From positions 811,001 through 875,000 of the forward strand of contig LR746281.1 of NCBI GenBank assembly GCA_902729315.2: a DNA stretch of 64,000 nt, read 5' to 3'. The notes below the pieces were generated by a model. The model did no database searches and was not told the DNA's origin. It saw only the letters and a program-made list of their open reading frames with translations. Source of the DNA: Spirodela intermedia. Taxonomy: Eukaryota > Streptophyta > Magnoliopsida > Alismatales > Araceae. The translations under genes and the position numbers were made by a program. This document shows positions 22,485-33,745 of the stretch, one piece after another. Position 1 is the first letter of the stretch. The number at the start of each line of letters is the position of its first letter.

Positions 22485-23045
22485 ATTGGCAAAATTCAGG
22501 TTGCCCAGGTAGGGTTCGGAATTTAGACTATTTTGTAATATGGATTTTATTATTTTAGTCCTTGTGTACGATTCTAATTACCCAAAGTGTCTCTTCTCAT
22601 TTTCTATTCCCATTGAGTACTTTCTGATTTAATACTCACCCGCATATACCACTGAACATGGAATGTTTTGCTATTTGGATTTTATTATTTTAGTCCCCAT
22701 AGATGATTCTAGTTGCCCAGAGAAAGCCTTGTCATTTTTAATTGCCTTCAAGTACTTTCTCATTTATTACTGGCGAAATTCAGATCACCCGTGGATACTT
22801 CAAGATTAAAATTATTAATTATTTTTATTTAATTATTTTATTCCCTGTAAATGACTCTAATTACGAGAAATATCTCTTCCTATTTTCTATTCCCGTTAAT
22901 ATTAGCGAATTTTAGATCATCCTCGGATATTTCGGAATTTAGAATATTTTATTTTGTGGTTTTTATTTTTTTAGTAACTGTATATTTCTATAATTATCCG
23001 GAGCATCTCTTCTCTTTTTATATTGCTGTTCAGTACTTTCGGATA
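22484..23045 (+). repeat. Degenerate tandem repeat, about four units near 140 bp
   Basis: The same order of short blocks recurs: GGCAAAATTCAG (or GGCGAAATTCAG, GCGAATTTTAG), a cold region with GGAATTTAGA, then TTTTATTATTTTAGTCC, GATTCTAATTACCC, TCTCTTCTCATTTTCTATT and AGTACTTTCTGAT. Units begin near 22484, 22650, 22765 and 22900. They have drifted and some blocks are lost in the second unit. Confidence 0.7.
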
Positions 23046-23449
23046 ACTAGCGGAGTCGGCGAGGGCTGATGTGATAGAAAGCCATAAAATATACGCTTAA
23101 GCGAGTTCCATTAATCATGAGCCGAAGCAGACGCGCGCGTACGAAGGCGGGGGGCTGGAGGGTGTGGGGCCCGCGCGGTGTCTGGATCTCCTTTCTGCGT
23201 ACGTCAGTCACTTCGCAGGTAAACAAACGGCTGTAGAGATGGAAGCGGGGTGGGGAGCGAGTAGGAAGTCGGATTTCACTTCCTGGTTCACGGCATCGGA
23301 AATGCTGCGGCGGCGGTGGCAGTGGCGGCGGCAGTGGAAGCAACAGTAGCGGAAGGAGAACCTGTGGCTGAGGGCTTCCGTCCCTTCTTCCTCATCCACC
23401 ACCTGGTCGTCAGCGCAGGTTGTTGACGGACTCCGAAATATTGAGTAAG

Positions 23450-26400
23450 ATGGATTTCGAGAGGATGCAGAGGCCGAACATTCAGGTGGGGATTGCGTTT
23501 CCCCTTTCTCATCTTCCTCCGTGGACGATGTTTTGCGGCGGTGGTGCGGTTTCTTCTCCTCGTCCTTGCACTCGTCTTCGTCCGCGAGGCCGACATTTCC
23601 CGGGGGATCTACCGGCGAAAATCTGACTCAGTTTTCCCGCAGTTATCTATCGTGTCCTGGATATTCGACTGTTCTGTTGTCCATTTGTCGACTACCTGTG
23701 CTGGGAAACGGCGTGGCAATTGTAAATTTTGTGTGGATGGGAGGGGGAGGGGTTTGGTAGAGGCCTGAGGTCTGACGATCTGATTCTTCAGTATGGAATG
23801 TTCTTGAGCGGTGCGAAGTTCGAGCCCCTCGTTGTTAGGCCGCTCGATTTATGTAGTTTTTGACTTGTCTTTCTCTGGTTCTTTTTTTTTTTTTTTTTGT
23901 ATGTCATGTAGGAAGATGCGAGTGGCGGCGTCTCTCCGAGCAAGTTGCGTCGAGTACTCCTCGGAGTGGAGGGTAGGCGGAATGAAGAGGGAGAGCACGA
24001 CTCCCGGTGCTCTCTGAGATCCGAGTATCCCGAGGTTGACGACACAAGTAAGAACATTCCCTGGCTTTCTCCTCTCATCTCATCGCCTTAGATTTGGGAC
24101 TCTTTATGTCTCTGCTTTCGAGAGAAAGTTGAGGATCAGATTTGCAGGTGCGAGTTCGTCTGAGACCTTCAAGGATGTAGACATGCTTTTCTCGCTCCCT
24201 GATTTCTCCACCGTGACTGCGGATACGGCATACTATTATCAGCGGTCACAAGCCCTCAACCTGGGCAACGTGAGAGCCCCTGGATCCCACGAAGGTGACT
24301 TCCACGGACCTGACAATGCTTCTGCCTTCGAGTTCCAGAGGGTGGAGCGAGCTCAGCATCGTTCCTCCATGCCGTTATTTTCCAAATCCGCGCCATCTAA
24401 GTGGGATGACGCCCAGAAATGGATAGCGAGCCCCACTTCCAATCGCTCCACTAAGGTTACAGGGTCTCAGCTTAGGAAGACTGGTGGAGGAACGATGGGC
24501 CATGGAAGCAGGCTATTTGCTGCCAAGTTGCTGGAATTCTCAGAAGAGGCTGACTCTAAAGCTACTGATTCTGGTCAATTTAAAAAGGAACTTTCCATGC
24601 AGAGAACCATGGACTGGACGCCTGACCTTTTTCCTGCAGCAGATCCATATTCTAAGGCTAGCATTATCCTTGAGAATCCATTTGCTGATTCTGCTGGTGA
24701 GCTGGTGAATCTCTATATTATTTTCCTTGTGCATTTCTTGATGATGTTTCTTCGGACTTTTCTATTATTTTCATTTTATTTCTCCTAAGCCCTCCTCTTA
24801 TTATTCATAAATCCTCTCAATTTTATGACTTTTTTAAAAAAAGTATCAAGTAATTAGCAATTGGAACGTTAAAATTTTGTACAAAACGGATATCAGAAAA
24901 TACTTCATTTCACCGTCAATTTACCTACGAAATGGCATGCAAAAGGGAAGAGGGGATTGAGGGTGGAAGTGTCTAATTACGATCTTTTTGACTGCCTGAT
25001 TTGTGTGAGTTTACTTGCTCTCACTATGCGAATTTTGCAAGAAGCAATGCTGCAGGATATCTCTCATCTGCACAAAATCGCTGAATGAAAAGTCAAATTG
25101 CGGTTTTAATTTTTTTATCTTCGAAATTTATATATTTTAAATAAAACTATAATCTGCCCGAGTGCGTCCTTGCCATTTTTTTCATCTTTACTTATTACTG
25201 ACATTAATGTTTTGCGGATAATTTTATGGGAAGTTTTCCCCTTATTTTCTATTATTTGTGATTTCTCACCGTTCCATTTTTCAATGGTGATAATCTCCAA
25301 AAATCTCATTTAAGTTCAGATTTCACATGAAGGTTTTCAAAATTTCACAAAAAAATTGGCATAACATTGCGTACGTTTTTATTTTTGTATGTAAATTCTG
25401 GCAGTTGGTCAGAGTCAACAAGATTCGTCATCATTCATCCAAAGTTCTGCTCCATTCACAGCTCTTCCATCAACTGTCAGATCGGTGTCCATGAGAGATA
25501 CGGGCACTGAGATGACACCCACTGCAAGCCAAGAGCCTTCAAGGACTGGAACACCCGCGAGAGATGCGACCCCAATTCGGGGTCCTACTTTATCAAGACC
25601 ATCGAGTCCGGGCAGAACAGCACCTTGCTCTAGTCCCATTAACCCAATTGATCCTCTGGAGAATTCCAAGAACAAAGAGTTGTCTGATAACGAACTGCAA
25701 ATGAAAACCAGGAGGGAAATCATGGCTCTTGGGACGCAACTTGGAAAACCCAATATTGCTGCGTGGGCGAGCAGAGAGGCGGATGACAGATCCACGTCGG
25801 ATGGAATAAAATCTGTAGCTGTTGAACAATCTGTTCAAAGCATTATTGAGATCCGTGCAGCCGCTTGGGAGGAAGCAGAGAAAGCCAAGTACCTAGCAAG
25901 GTAAGCTAGAGTATGAGATCATCATACTTTGACCGGTTCACTCTGTCATTTCCGTCTACATCCCCCGAGGATTCAGACGCAATGTTGATTCTTTAAGGTT
26001 CAAACGCGAGGAGTTTCAGATCCAAGCGTGGGAAGATCATCAGAAAGCGAAGGTGGAAGCTGAAACAAGAAAAGTCGAGGTATTGCTCGTCACCTTTGGG
26101 GCATCATGCTCACCGATGCGGTTGCTTTGTGTTCAATCAACCTACTTTGAAAAGCCCAATGCATGCTGGTTTGACATCTCTACCTGGATTATGAGTCAAA
26201 CTCCACTTTTTATAGTAACTGGTGACTGCTTGATTTAATTTAGCCACAAGACATCGGGCAACATACCCTCCTTCCCCAACCGTCAACCAGTCAGGATTCA
26301 GATATGAGATGCATTCTGCATATCTTGGAATTTGATACTCTGTTTAGACTACTGCTCTAGTATTCTAATGTGAGATGCGTTCTGCATATCTTGCATATCT

Positions 26401-27248
26401 TAGAATTTGATACTCTGCTTAGAATACTGTTCCAATAGAGGTATTGTTGCATGAACTTATCTTAACAAATATATATTAAAATATATGTGCTTTTAAAGAC
26501 TATTATATTTTATTTTTTACGTTTACCCCAGATTAGGTTTCCAGTTCACAGATTCGGATTCATATCTTATTGTATGATACTATCTACAATACTGTACTGT
26601 TCCAGTGGAACTTTTCCTTTGCTTTTTTAAGAACTTATCTCGCCAAAGACGTAGATATACTTTTAAAGATGATATTTTTTTTCTTTTTCCATCTTACCCT
26701 AGATCAGATTTCCCACTTTCAGCCGTAGAATGCCCGTCTTAGATTCTGGTCAACCCCAATAAAAAACCCAGCTTCCACTGGATTGATTCCGGTTCCAATG
26801 TTAATGTGACACCAGGCGGTCTCCCGACTCATACGAACCAGGTTCCAAGAAACACACTATTCTAATCACATTCCTGTCACATCCAGCTTTCTCCGAGAAC
26901 TGAACTTAGCGACGAAAAGATTAGGAATAATGAGATATAAACGGGTGGATCGAACTTAACTCGCTGCCCTGCTATTTACCATTTATTGGTGGTGGTGAAT
27001 GAATTTTAAGCCTCTGCTGCTTCTTCCAGGTGAAGGTGGAGAGGTTGAGGGCGTCGGCACACGAGAGGCTCATGACCAGGCTAGCGGCGGCGAGGCACGA
27101 GGCCGAGGAGAGGCGGGCGGCGGCGGAGGCCCGCAGGAACCGGCGGGCCTCGAGAACCGCTCGCCAGGTGGAGTACATCAGACGGACCGGCCGCGTCCCC
27201 TCCGCCGCTGCTGCAGTCTTCTCCCGCTGCTGGGGCCGTTCCCCTTGA
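23450..27248 (+). CDS. Remorin family protein, long N-terminal type
   Basis: Six exons: 23450-23485, 23912-24047, 24148-24696, 25405-25900, 25998-26079 and 27030-27248 (TGA), all GT-AG and in frame, 505 residues. The N-terminus MDFERMQRPNIQ leads into GGVSPSKLRRVLLGVE. Mid-protein is SKSAPSKWDDAQKWIASPTS; further on are SMRDTGTEMTPTASQEPSR and RTGTPARDATPIRGPT. The Remorin_C region is at about 370-500: MKTRREIMALGTQLGKPN, IAAWASRE, RAAAWEEAEKAKYLARFKRE, QAWEDHQKAK, then Ala/Glu/Arg-rich coiled coil and AEYIRR-like TGRVPS. Remorins are plant plasma-membrane nanodomain scaffolds; they bind the inner leaflet through the C-terminus, here ending in a Cys-containing CWGRSP tail. The layout matches the group related to Arabidopsis At1g67590/At1g45207. 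An upstream ATG at 23240 opens a short separate frame and is not used. An AATAAA lies 200 bp after the stop. Confidence 0.92.
26290..26710. repeat. Degenerate tandem duplication in remorin intron 5
   Basis: Blocks such as CATATCTTAGAATTTGATACT, AGAATACTGTTCCA, GAACTTATCT and CTTTTAAAGA recur in the same order, with a small inner duplication at 26294-26420 and a larger copy at about 26560-26680. The copies have diverged; the region is intronic. Confidence 0.6.
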
Positions 27249-27451
27249 CAGGTCCGCCTCCCTTCGCTTACTTCCTCTGCCGTCAATTGATTTGATTCCT
27301 CCATCTACGGTTGGCCAAGTGCTTCAGTGTGGTCCCGACCGGCCCCGCGATTAGCAGAGGCCGCTCGAGCCGCGCAGATGCCTGCCCAGCCCATCCCCTG
27401 GGTGGGCCCGCGCCAAGAGATCATATAGAGGCGTGTGTATATGTGTCCAGA

Positions 27452-27457
27452 AATAAA
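27452..27457 (+). terminator. Possible polyadenylation signal of the remorin gene
   Basis: AATAAA about 204 bp after the remorin stop codon, a fitting distance for a plant near-upstream element. Plant signals are loose, so this is only suggestive. Confidence 0.35.
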
Positions 27458-27539
27458 GCTTACAGTGTGTGTGACAGTGGTGGCCCCTCAACACTGAAGA
27501 GGACGTCCTTGTATGCAGGCAGATTCTTGAAGTAGATCC

Positions 27540-28066
27540 TGTAGGAAGAGTTGGGTGGGATCAGCGTCGATGATGGTTGTGTTAATCGTGCACCCAGTCA
27601 TAGAAGGTGGCAAACCAATTCGCAAAATTGTGCATGAGCCTCTACGCCCATCATGGCCACATCGGACTTGAGCATGGGCGGCTCAGATGAGTAGAAGGGG
27701 AGGGGGAGGGTGTGAGGGACCTGAGAGCACTACCATTCCCTTGGGCGCTATAGAGGCTGCAGGAGAGCCACGTGCATGCAGCTGAATGGGATTCGACTGA
27801 GAGGTTAAGTGTCAAGATCCAAGTGACATAAGGGAAAACATGAAGTGCCAAGTGAGATATGGGAAGTTGGTAGTGCATGGGACTCTTCGGGTTCTCGTTC
27901 TCCCTTATGAAATGGGCAAACTTAACTCTGCATTTAGATCAGCTCACATCTCTTGTAACATCTCTTTTTGTGAAAGAGTCCACTTCGTTTGAAACTCTTG
28001 TGCAAGGTCAGCCAACGATGATCGCATGGATTGATGCTGTAGTTAAGTAGTTACCCATGTGACAAG
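27540..28066 (+). repeat. LTR-like segment upstream of a retrotransposon primer site
   Basis: The block ends just before CTGGTATCAGATTAGAG at 28067, whose TGGTATCAGA is the start of the plant initiator-tRNA primer site. The left border cannot be set, and no matching right LTR was identified. Confidence 0.35.
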
Positions 28067-28067
28067 C

Positions 28068-28720
28068 TGGTATCAGATTAGAGTTTGATGTTGTTGGGAA
28101 AATATGGCACATAAGGGCAAGGCCTCGCTAGTGTGAAGGGGTGCCTTTTCATTGTGTATGCTGTCACATAGGAGATTGGGAATTGTCTCCAACCCATGGA
28201 AAAACTGCTTCAGGATATGCAAGTGGTCACATTGGAGGTCATTGTACACATTGGTGATGCAGGCCTTCTTAATAGACATGACATTGATGGAGCGTATGAT
28301 TGTGGGTGCATCTTCAATGAGCAAGGTGTTGTGCGTTAAGCTCTCTAAGTTTAAGGATGTTGAGAACTTCATTCAGGATCTCAAGTAATACTTTAAGGTG
28401 AGGCACACACCAAAGGCTGAGTATTTCATGCTTGCAAGCATATACCTCTCAAGAGACTCCAAGTTGTGGTGATGGTAGTTCCATACGAGGGACCTAGCCA
28501 AAGTTCTCATTGCCACATGGGAGGGAGGAGCTTGTGAATGAGCCAAAAGATCAGCTCATCCTCACAAACTACACTTAGATGACTGAGGGCACGTTCTATT
28601 GGCTCTGCCATACTAGCCAATAAGGAAATACGCAAAGTAACTCACTTTGTTGCTCATGGACATTAAGATCATATTAAAAGAAGACCATCTCTTAACCTTT
28701 ATGTTCGATCTGGATATTTG
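28068..28720 (+). pseudogene. Degenerate Ty3/gypsy gag remnant
   Basis: Directly after the TGGTATCAGA site there is coding decay with a capsid-like block, LSKFKDVENFIQDL (about 28.34-28.39 kb), then YFKV and ASIYLSRDSKLWW at about 28.43-28.47 kb. This is the family's ...YL...A..WW pattern. Frames are broken by stops. No pol region follows, so only the 5' part survives. Confidence 0.6.
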
Positions 28721-28804
28721 ATTGAGTGTAAAGATGTGTCGTCAAAGTCTACAAGATATCCAGTCACTTGTGGTGGTGGTTAACTATTAGTGGACTACTG
28801 CACA

Positions 28805-29186
28805 TAGCCATGTGGCTAACACGACAAGGTGAGATTCCTCAAGCAGAACCTCATGGCCAATGATTATGTGGGCAAGCTAGGGGACCACAAGTGTGCATGA
28901 CATGACATAGTGAATGTGCATAAATGGTACGGTATGAAGTCATATGTTACATCAATTAGGATTATTAGTGGGATTAACTATTAACCCTACATCACTTATT
29001 TCAATAATCAAGGGACCTAACCCTCTATAAAAAGGATTAGAAACTTAACACAAAGAGTACCTTAAATAATGTGATAAAATGAGTCATCTTTTGAGCTAAA
29101 AGTCTCAATATGAAAGTTTAGAATAGTTGTGTTGCAAGGATGTCCAATACCAGCACACACTCAAAGTATTTTGGTAAATAATTGTG
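28805..29186 (+). repeat. LTR-like sequence, forward copy
   Basis: About 380 bp, with a CTATAAAAAGG TATA-like box at 29019-29029 and an end ...ATTGTGTGACA. It is followed by AAGTGGTGTCAAAACAC, in the place of a primer site but only loosely like the Met one. It is similar in reverse to 29970-30362 (see findings). Confidence 0.5.
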
Positions 29187-29969
29187 TGACAAAGTGGTGT
29201 CAAAACACAATTTTGATTTTCCAAGTCAGGTAGCTACTTCTTATTATTTTTTTCCTTAAAAGAGGATGGGTAATATAGCATGGTTAAGGAGAATGGGACC
29301 AATAGTTAGCAAATTGTATGCTTTGAAGATAAGATGATGGAATCTGTTGCGACCATAGAGGCCTTGAACATCCAAATTCAAGAGATCAAGGCTCAATTCC
29401 AAACATCAGAGGAATGAGTCGAGGCTCTACAAAAAAACAAGTTATGAAGTCATTGCCTGCACTAACATGTCAAAGCATCACATAGAATTGAAGAGGTATA
29501 TTTAAACCAGCAGATAACTTCACATGGAAGGTGACACAATCGAAGCATCAATAAAGCAATGCATCAGTAGGGGGAGACTATTAGTCACTAGTATACACTA
29601 ATATGGCCATTGTATTAACCCTATTGACACATTATTTTGTTGGCACCTCACTTGTGGCATATCCTCTATGAGATTATCTACTATTTCACATAAACTTCTT
29701 CAATCCTCAAATTTTGTCCACATGTTTGTACATGCAATGACTTTACAAGCCATTGCTTGTAGGTCTTTTGACTCATTCCTTCGACACCTAGAATCAAGCC
29801 TTGATTTCTTGATTTTGGCCCCCCATGGCTTTTACAACATGCCCACAACAAATTATGCCACCTTTTCACAGTAGAGAATTTGTTGGTTCTTGGTTTCACC
29901 CTCTTTTCATGGTACATTATCTTTCTTCTTTATAAGAGAAAAAGGAATATAAAGTAGTGACCTGACCTA

Positions 29970-30362
29970 CATAATGACACCGTGCTCTTATATTATTTTG
30001 TCACATATTTGCTTTCTAGAACGCTTCAATAGCATGCCTGCATTAAGCATACTTGAGACCCCCAACCAACGTAAAATTTCATGACCAAGAATTTTCAGCT
30101 AAAAGTACAAGTATTGGTATTGCCTACATTAGGCGTCAATTTTTTTTTTAGAGGATTTAAGCCTTTTCATTATTAGAATAAGTGAGGTGGGATAAGTATT
30201 TAATCATGTTGCTAATCATAACTGATGTCATATATGACGCCACCTCGTGTAATGAGTGCCTGCTATGTTAGGCCCATCGGACCTCACCTTCTCAAACTAA
30301 CCATTGGTTGTAAGGTTTTGTTTGAGGAATCTCACCTCACCATGTTAGCCCCATGGCAGACA
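29970..30362 (-). repeat. LTR-like sequence, inverted copy
   Basis: Read on the minus strand it follows the 28805-29186 sequence block by block: GGCTAACA.G, GGTGAGATTCCTCAA.CA.AACCT, GTCATAT, ACATCA.TTA, ATTAATAACC/CACTTATT, TTTTAGCT.AAA, TGTGACAAA. The divergence is high, so both are old. Confidence 0.5.
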
Positions 30363-31004
30363 AACAATGAGGGAACTAATAGGATATTGGCAAGCAAGGC
30401 CACAAAAATGGTGACGGTTGTGGCTAGGGGTAGCAATAGCTGGGGGAACTGCAGCAAGATGTGCAAGAGCAGCCAAGGTTGACCCAAGACTAATGTAGAC
30501 TTAATGATGAAGGAAAGTTGAGTGATCCTCCTAAAAAATGGTACTTCATTTGTAGTGGTGCGTATTGGGTGAAGGATTTTTTGGAGGAGCGGATAGGAAT
30601 GGGGGCATGTACATGCTATGCACTTGGACCATGCATGAGGCATTAGCAATTGAGAGCAATACTCCTATGTTAAATCCATGGTTGAGTATTACTGCACACT
30701 CATTGTTGTAGGTTAAATGATGGACTCAATTTTAAATTTATAGTAGAACTCTTAAAATATCATTATGAAATATTAGGTGAATCTAGATAAAATCCAAAGG
30801 GATAATTTGATCTATTTTTAATACGAATCTCACGATCTAAAAAGATAAATAATTTAGAAAATAATAATAATAGAGATAAATTATCTATTGTCTAAAGAGA
30901 TAAAAAAAGTTACAAAAAAATAAAAACAAAAGTTATGGTTTAAGATGAATCTCTATTATCTCTTACAAGTAGAAGACATTGTGTTGGATCCATAAGCCCA
31001 TGAA
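30363..31004. other. AT-rich spacer without recognised gene
   Basis: No exon, primer site or repeat that I can name. From 30.7 kb on it is strongly A-rich. Confidence 0.45.
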
Positions 31005-31575
31005 GATACTCCTGTTGGAGAAAGCGAGAGAGAGAATAAAGAGAGAAGAGAGAAAGGAGACATAAGGGCAATCAAAGAGAGACGGTGAGGGGAGAGAGAG
31101 AGAGAGAGAAGAGATAAGGGTGTTTGGAAAGAGAGAAGAGCGAGGCAATTGGAGAGAGAGAAGAAAGGGAAAATGATGCATCATGAAAAGAAAAAAAGGT
31201 AGAGACAATTAGTCAAAGGAAGTTGACTAGTCAAAGATGTCATGTGAGAGAGAGGGAGAAAGACTAAAAATAAAAAAGTAATAATCGTGATCAAGGGAGA
31301 GTTCTCATTTGTGAAAGGGAGGTTCATTGGTGTGAGAGATTGTCAACAAAGGAGGGGGGAAAGAGTGAAAAAAGATAGCAACAAAGTCACAAAAATTAAC
31401 TAAAAACTTAGAAACTAGAGACCTAAGATATTAAGAAAGATGTAGGGAATGATTTCCAGTCTATCAAACAAGAAAAGATTGAGAGAGAAGAGAGGTACAC
31501 CAAGAAAAAGGGAGAGAGTTTGGAAAAGAAAAGGGAGAAGAGAAGAGGGGGAGATTGTTGGAGAGAAAAGATGCA
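31005..31575 (+). repeat. Purine-rich (GA) region, about 570 bp
   Basis: The + strand is mostly A and G, with many GAGAGA runs broken by short A-rich or mixed stretches. The opposite strand gives CT-rich ORFs that are translation artefacts. Such strand asymmetry may form triplex structures; no gene function is shown. Confidence 0.7.
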
Positions 31576-31577
31576 TG

Positions 31578-31580
<3 letters not shown>

Positions 31581-31608
<28 letters not shown>
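31581..31608. repeat. (TA)14 microsatellite
   Basis: Uninterrupted TA run at the right edge of the purine-rich region. Confidence 0.9.
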
Positions 31609-31610
<2 letters not shown>

Positions 31611-31649
31611 TAAATGTGTTTGTGTATGTAAAGTTGACAGTTGTGGAGG

Positions 31650-33245
31650 GAGACAATGACCTAGGGTTGGCTTATAAATGTATAAGACTAAACCACCCTT
31701 GTCTTATAGCCAAAGTATCTTTTGTATCTTAAGTATAGAAATAAATACTTAAATATTATACAGAAAAATATAATTATTAAATTTAAATATATATATATCT
31801 ATATTGATATAAATTTTGTTTATATATTATTTATCTTGAAATAATGTTAATAATATACATTTTTATTATTTTTACTTTAGAATATCATATTATCAGGAAC
31901 ACTATAATAGAACATGGAAGATTCCACTCCATATGGGTGACAATTCATCCTTGTGGAGCTTTATGTCAAGAGTAAGTCTGCCTCTAATGATGTAGATATT
32001 GAGGGCAACTTACAGCTTTCTCTCTAAGAAATAGGCTATTGTCATGGAGAGATGAACACATCAAGACAAACAACTGAAAGTCACATATCCTAGTGAGTGT
32101 AGTATGTGGGGTCCTGATGTCAATCATAAGATGGGAGGGCCTAGAAGACTTTTTGGTCTTGCCCATAGATGAATGCAAAGTCATCTTGGGATAGACTTCC
32201 TCATATGGCACAAGTGGGCATCTTTGACAGAACATAGCAATGCTTTATTATGAGGATGAAAAGCGCAATGGTAGTGTAGGGGTCTAAGCTGATGTAAGTC
32301 CTACATGATTGACTAAAGCGGGATGCAATCACTTGCATTGTCATTATTAGGACCCAAATAATAAGATATTTTCTCCATATCAAACGTCCAAAGGACCCCA
32401 TATGCACAGCACTCTACATCATCACGTGCATGGATGTGCGCACATGCAACTTTGAAGGGTGCAAGCAGCAGTATCACGAAGGATGCACTGCTTGTATCCA
32501 CTACCATAGAAGATACGCTGCTATGCATGCGACAACCACAGTGGTATACTTCGAAGTGCACCCTCTAATAAAGATAGATTTTATAGGTGGGGGAGGACGT
32601 GACAACCCTAGTGTGAAGAAAGCCAATCCAAGGAACAAAATCACACCTAGAATCCAAGGGACATGGGCGCGGCGCGCAACCCATACAGGCATGTACCACT
32701 ATGGGCGGGCATGCGTAGCATGCGTAGCATGCGTGGGGGTAGCGCAGCGGCAAGGACGCAAGCATGCACGGAGCAGTGAGGCTCGTGTATGGACACACAA
32801 GAGTCAGGTAGACAGTTCCGCCATAGTGAGAGCAAGGATCACAAGAGGTTGTGAACCTCAACAATGCAGCATGAGTGAATGGGGCATGGGGGATGACGCG
32901 GTACTTCCGAAGAATGCAAGCTCACGAGAATTGTGCCACGGGTAGACGGCTAGCGGGAACTTTGGCAGCCGTGGTATCGCGATGTGTATGTAGTGTCAAC
33001 ACGGGGACGGGTAGGTGCAGTGCACAACAGCACAGGAGTATACATGCACACAGATATAGGCTCGCTTATAAAAGGGGCAGAGTTCAACTTGATTGAGCAG
33101 ACCAGTCATCCCACATCTTGTGTAATCCATATTTTTTTATGAAATAATGTGCAACCCTTTTATTTGGCACTCCTATGTAGGCTAGTTTGTACACAGGTAG
33201 ATAAATGTGGCTAATGAGTTAACCCTGTGACAATCTATTTGTCTT
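31650..33245. other. Spacer with probable transposon debris
   Basis: No exon set is supported. The part at 32.4-33.1 kb is more G/C-rich and has GCATGCGTA triplications at 32.71-32.74 kb. A TATA-like CTTATAAAAGG at 33064-33074 followed by a long untranslatable stretch resembles an LTR promoter, but no LTR pair is seen. The open frame at 32430-32945 (171 codons) has no recognisable motif. Confidence 0.4.
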
Positions 33246-33246
33246 T

Positions 33247-33433
33247 GCACCCCCCTACGTGCAGCTCGCCATCTCTCTCTCTCTCTCTCGCTCTACTTGC
33301 TCGCATTCTCTTTGTCCTGGCATCCCCCTAGTGCAGCTCGCCATCTCTCTCTCTCTCTCTCTCTCTACTTGCTCGCATTCTCTTTGTCCTGGCATCCCCC
33401 TACGTGCAGCTCGCCATCTCTCTCTCTCTCTCC
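33247..33433 (+). repeat. Minisatellite, 72-bp unit, about 2.5 copies
   Basis: Three starts of CCCCCTA(C)GTGCAGCTCGCCAT at about 33251, 33323 and 33395, each followed by a CT run; the first two continue with ACTTGCTCGCATTCTCTTTG and TCCTGGCAT. Copies are nearly identical, so the duplication is recent. Confidence 0.85.
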
Positions 33434-33579
33434 ACCCATCCATCAGCCTGCCCTTCGAAATCACCGCAAATCGAATGACACCGTCGCACATTAGAATCGG
33501 CTGTTCATGGTGTGGCCCCTATTCACTTCATAATATCATCATCAACAGTCCAGAAAACATACGAGACGGATTCACTACT

Positions 33580-33585
33580 TTTATT
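33580..33585 (-). terminator. Possible polyadenylation signal of RABF2
   Basis: TTTATT on the + strand (AATAAA on the minus strand), about 160 bp past the RABF2 stop codon. Confidence 0.35.
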
Positions 33586-33745
33586 TAGTTTCACATACAC
33601 AAAATACGAGGGAAGTGATGAATGATGAGCACACATCGCGGGAATCATTTACAGCTTCCGGAAATAGAGACCTGGGTTCACGGCTGACCTCGCCAAAGCA
33701 GGCGGGGAAGCCCACGAAGACGGACGGATACCCGCCTCCATTGAC

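Noticed and set aside
28152-28388. 78-codon ORF as a gene
   Set aside because: It overlaps the gag relic (capsid-like block at its end) and has no start context of its own.
32430-32945. 171-codon ORF
   Set aside because: No recognisable motif, Cys/His/Arg-rich in keeping with local base composition, no splice partners, and sited in transposon debris.
33247-33433. CRISPR-like array (regular repeats)
   Set aside because: Only 2.5 direct copies without unique spacers, in a plant genome; it is a minisatellite.
33255-33588. ORFs on both strands across the minisatellite
   Set aside because: They are translations of the 72-bp repeat and its CT runs.
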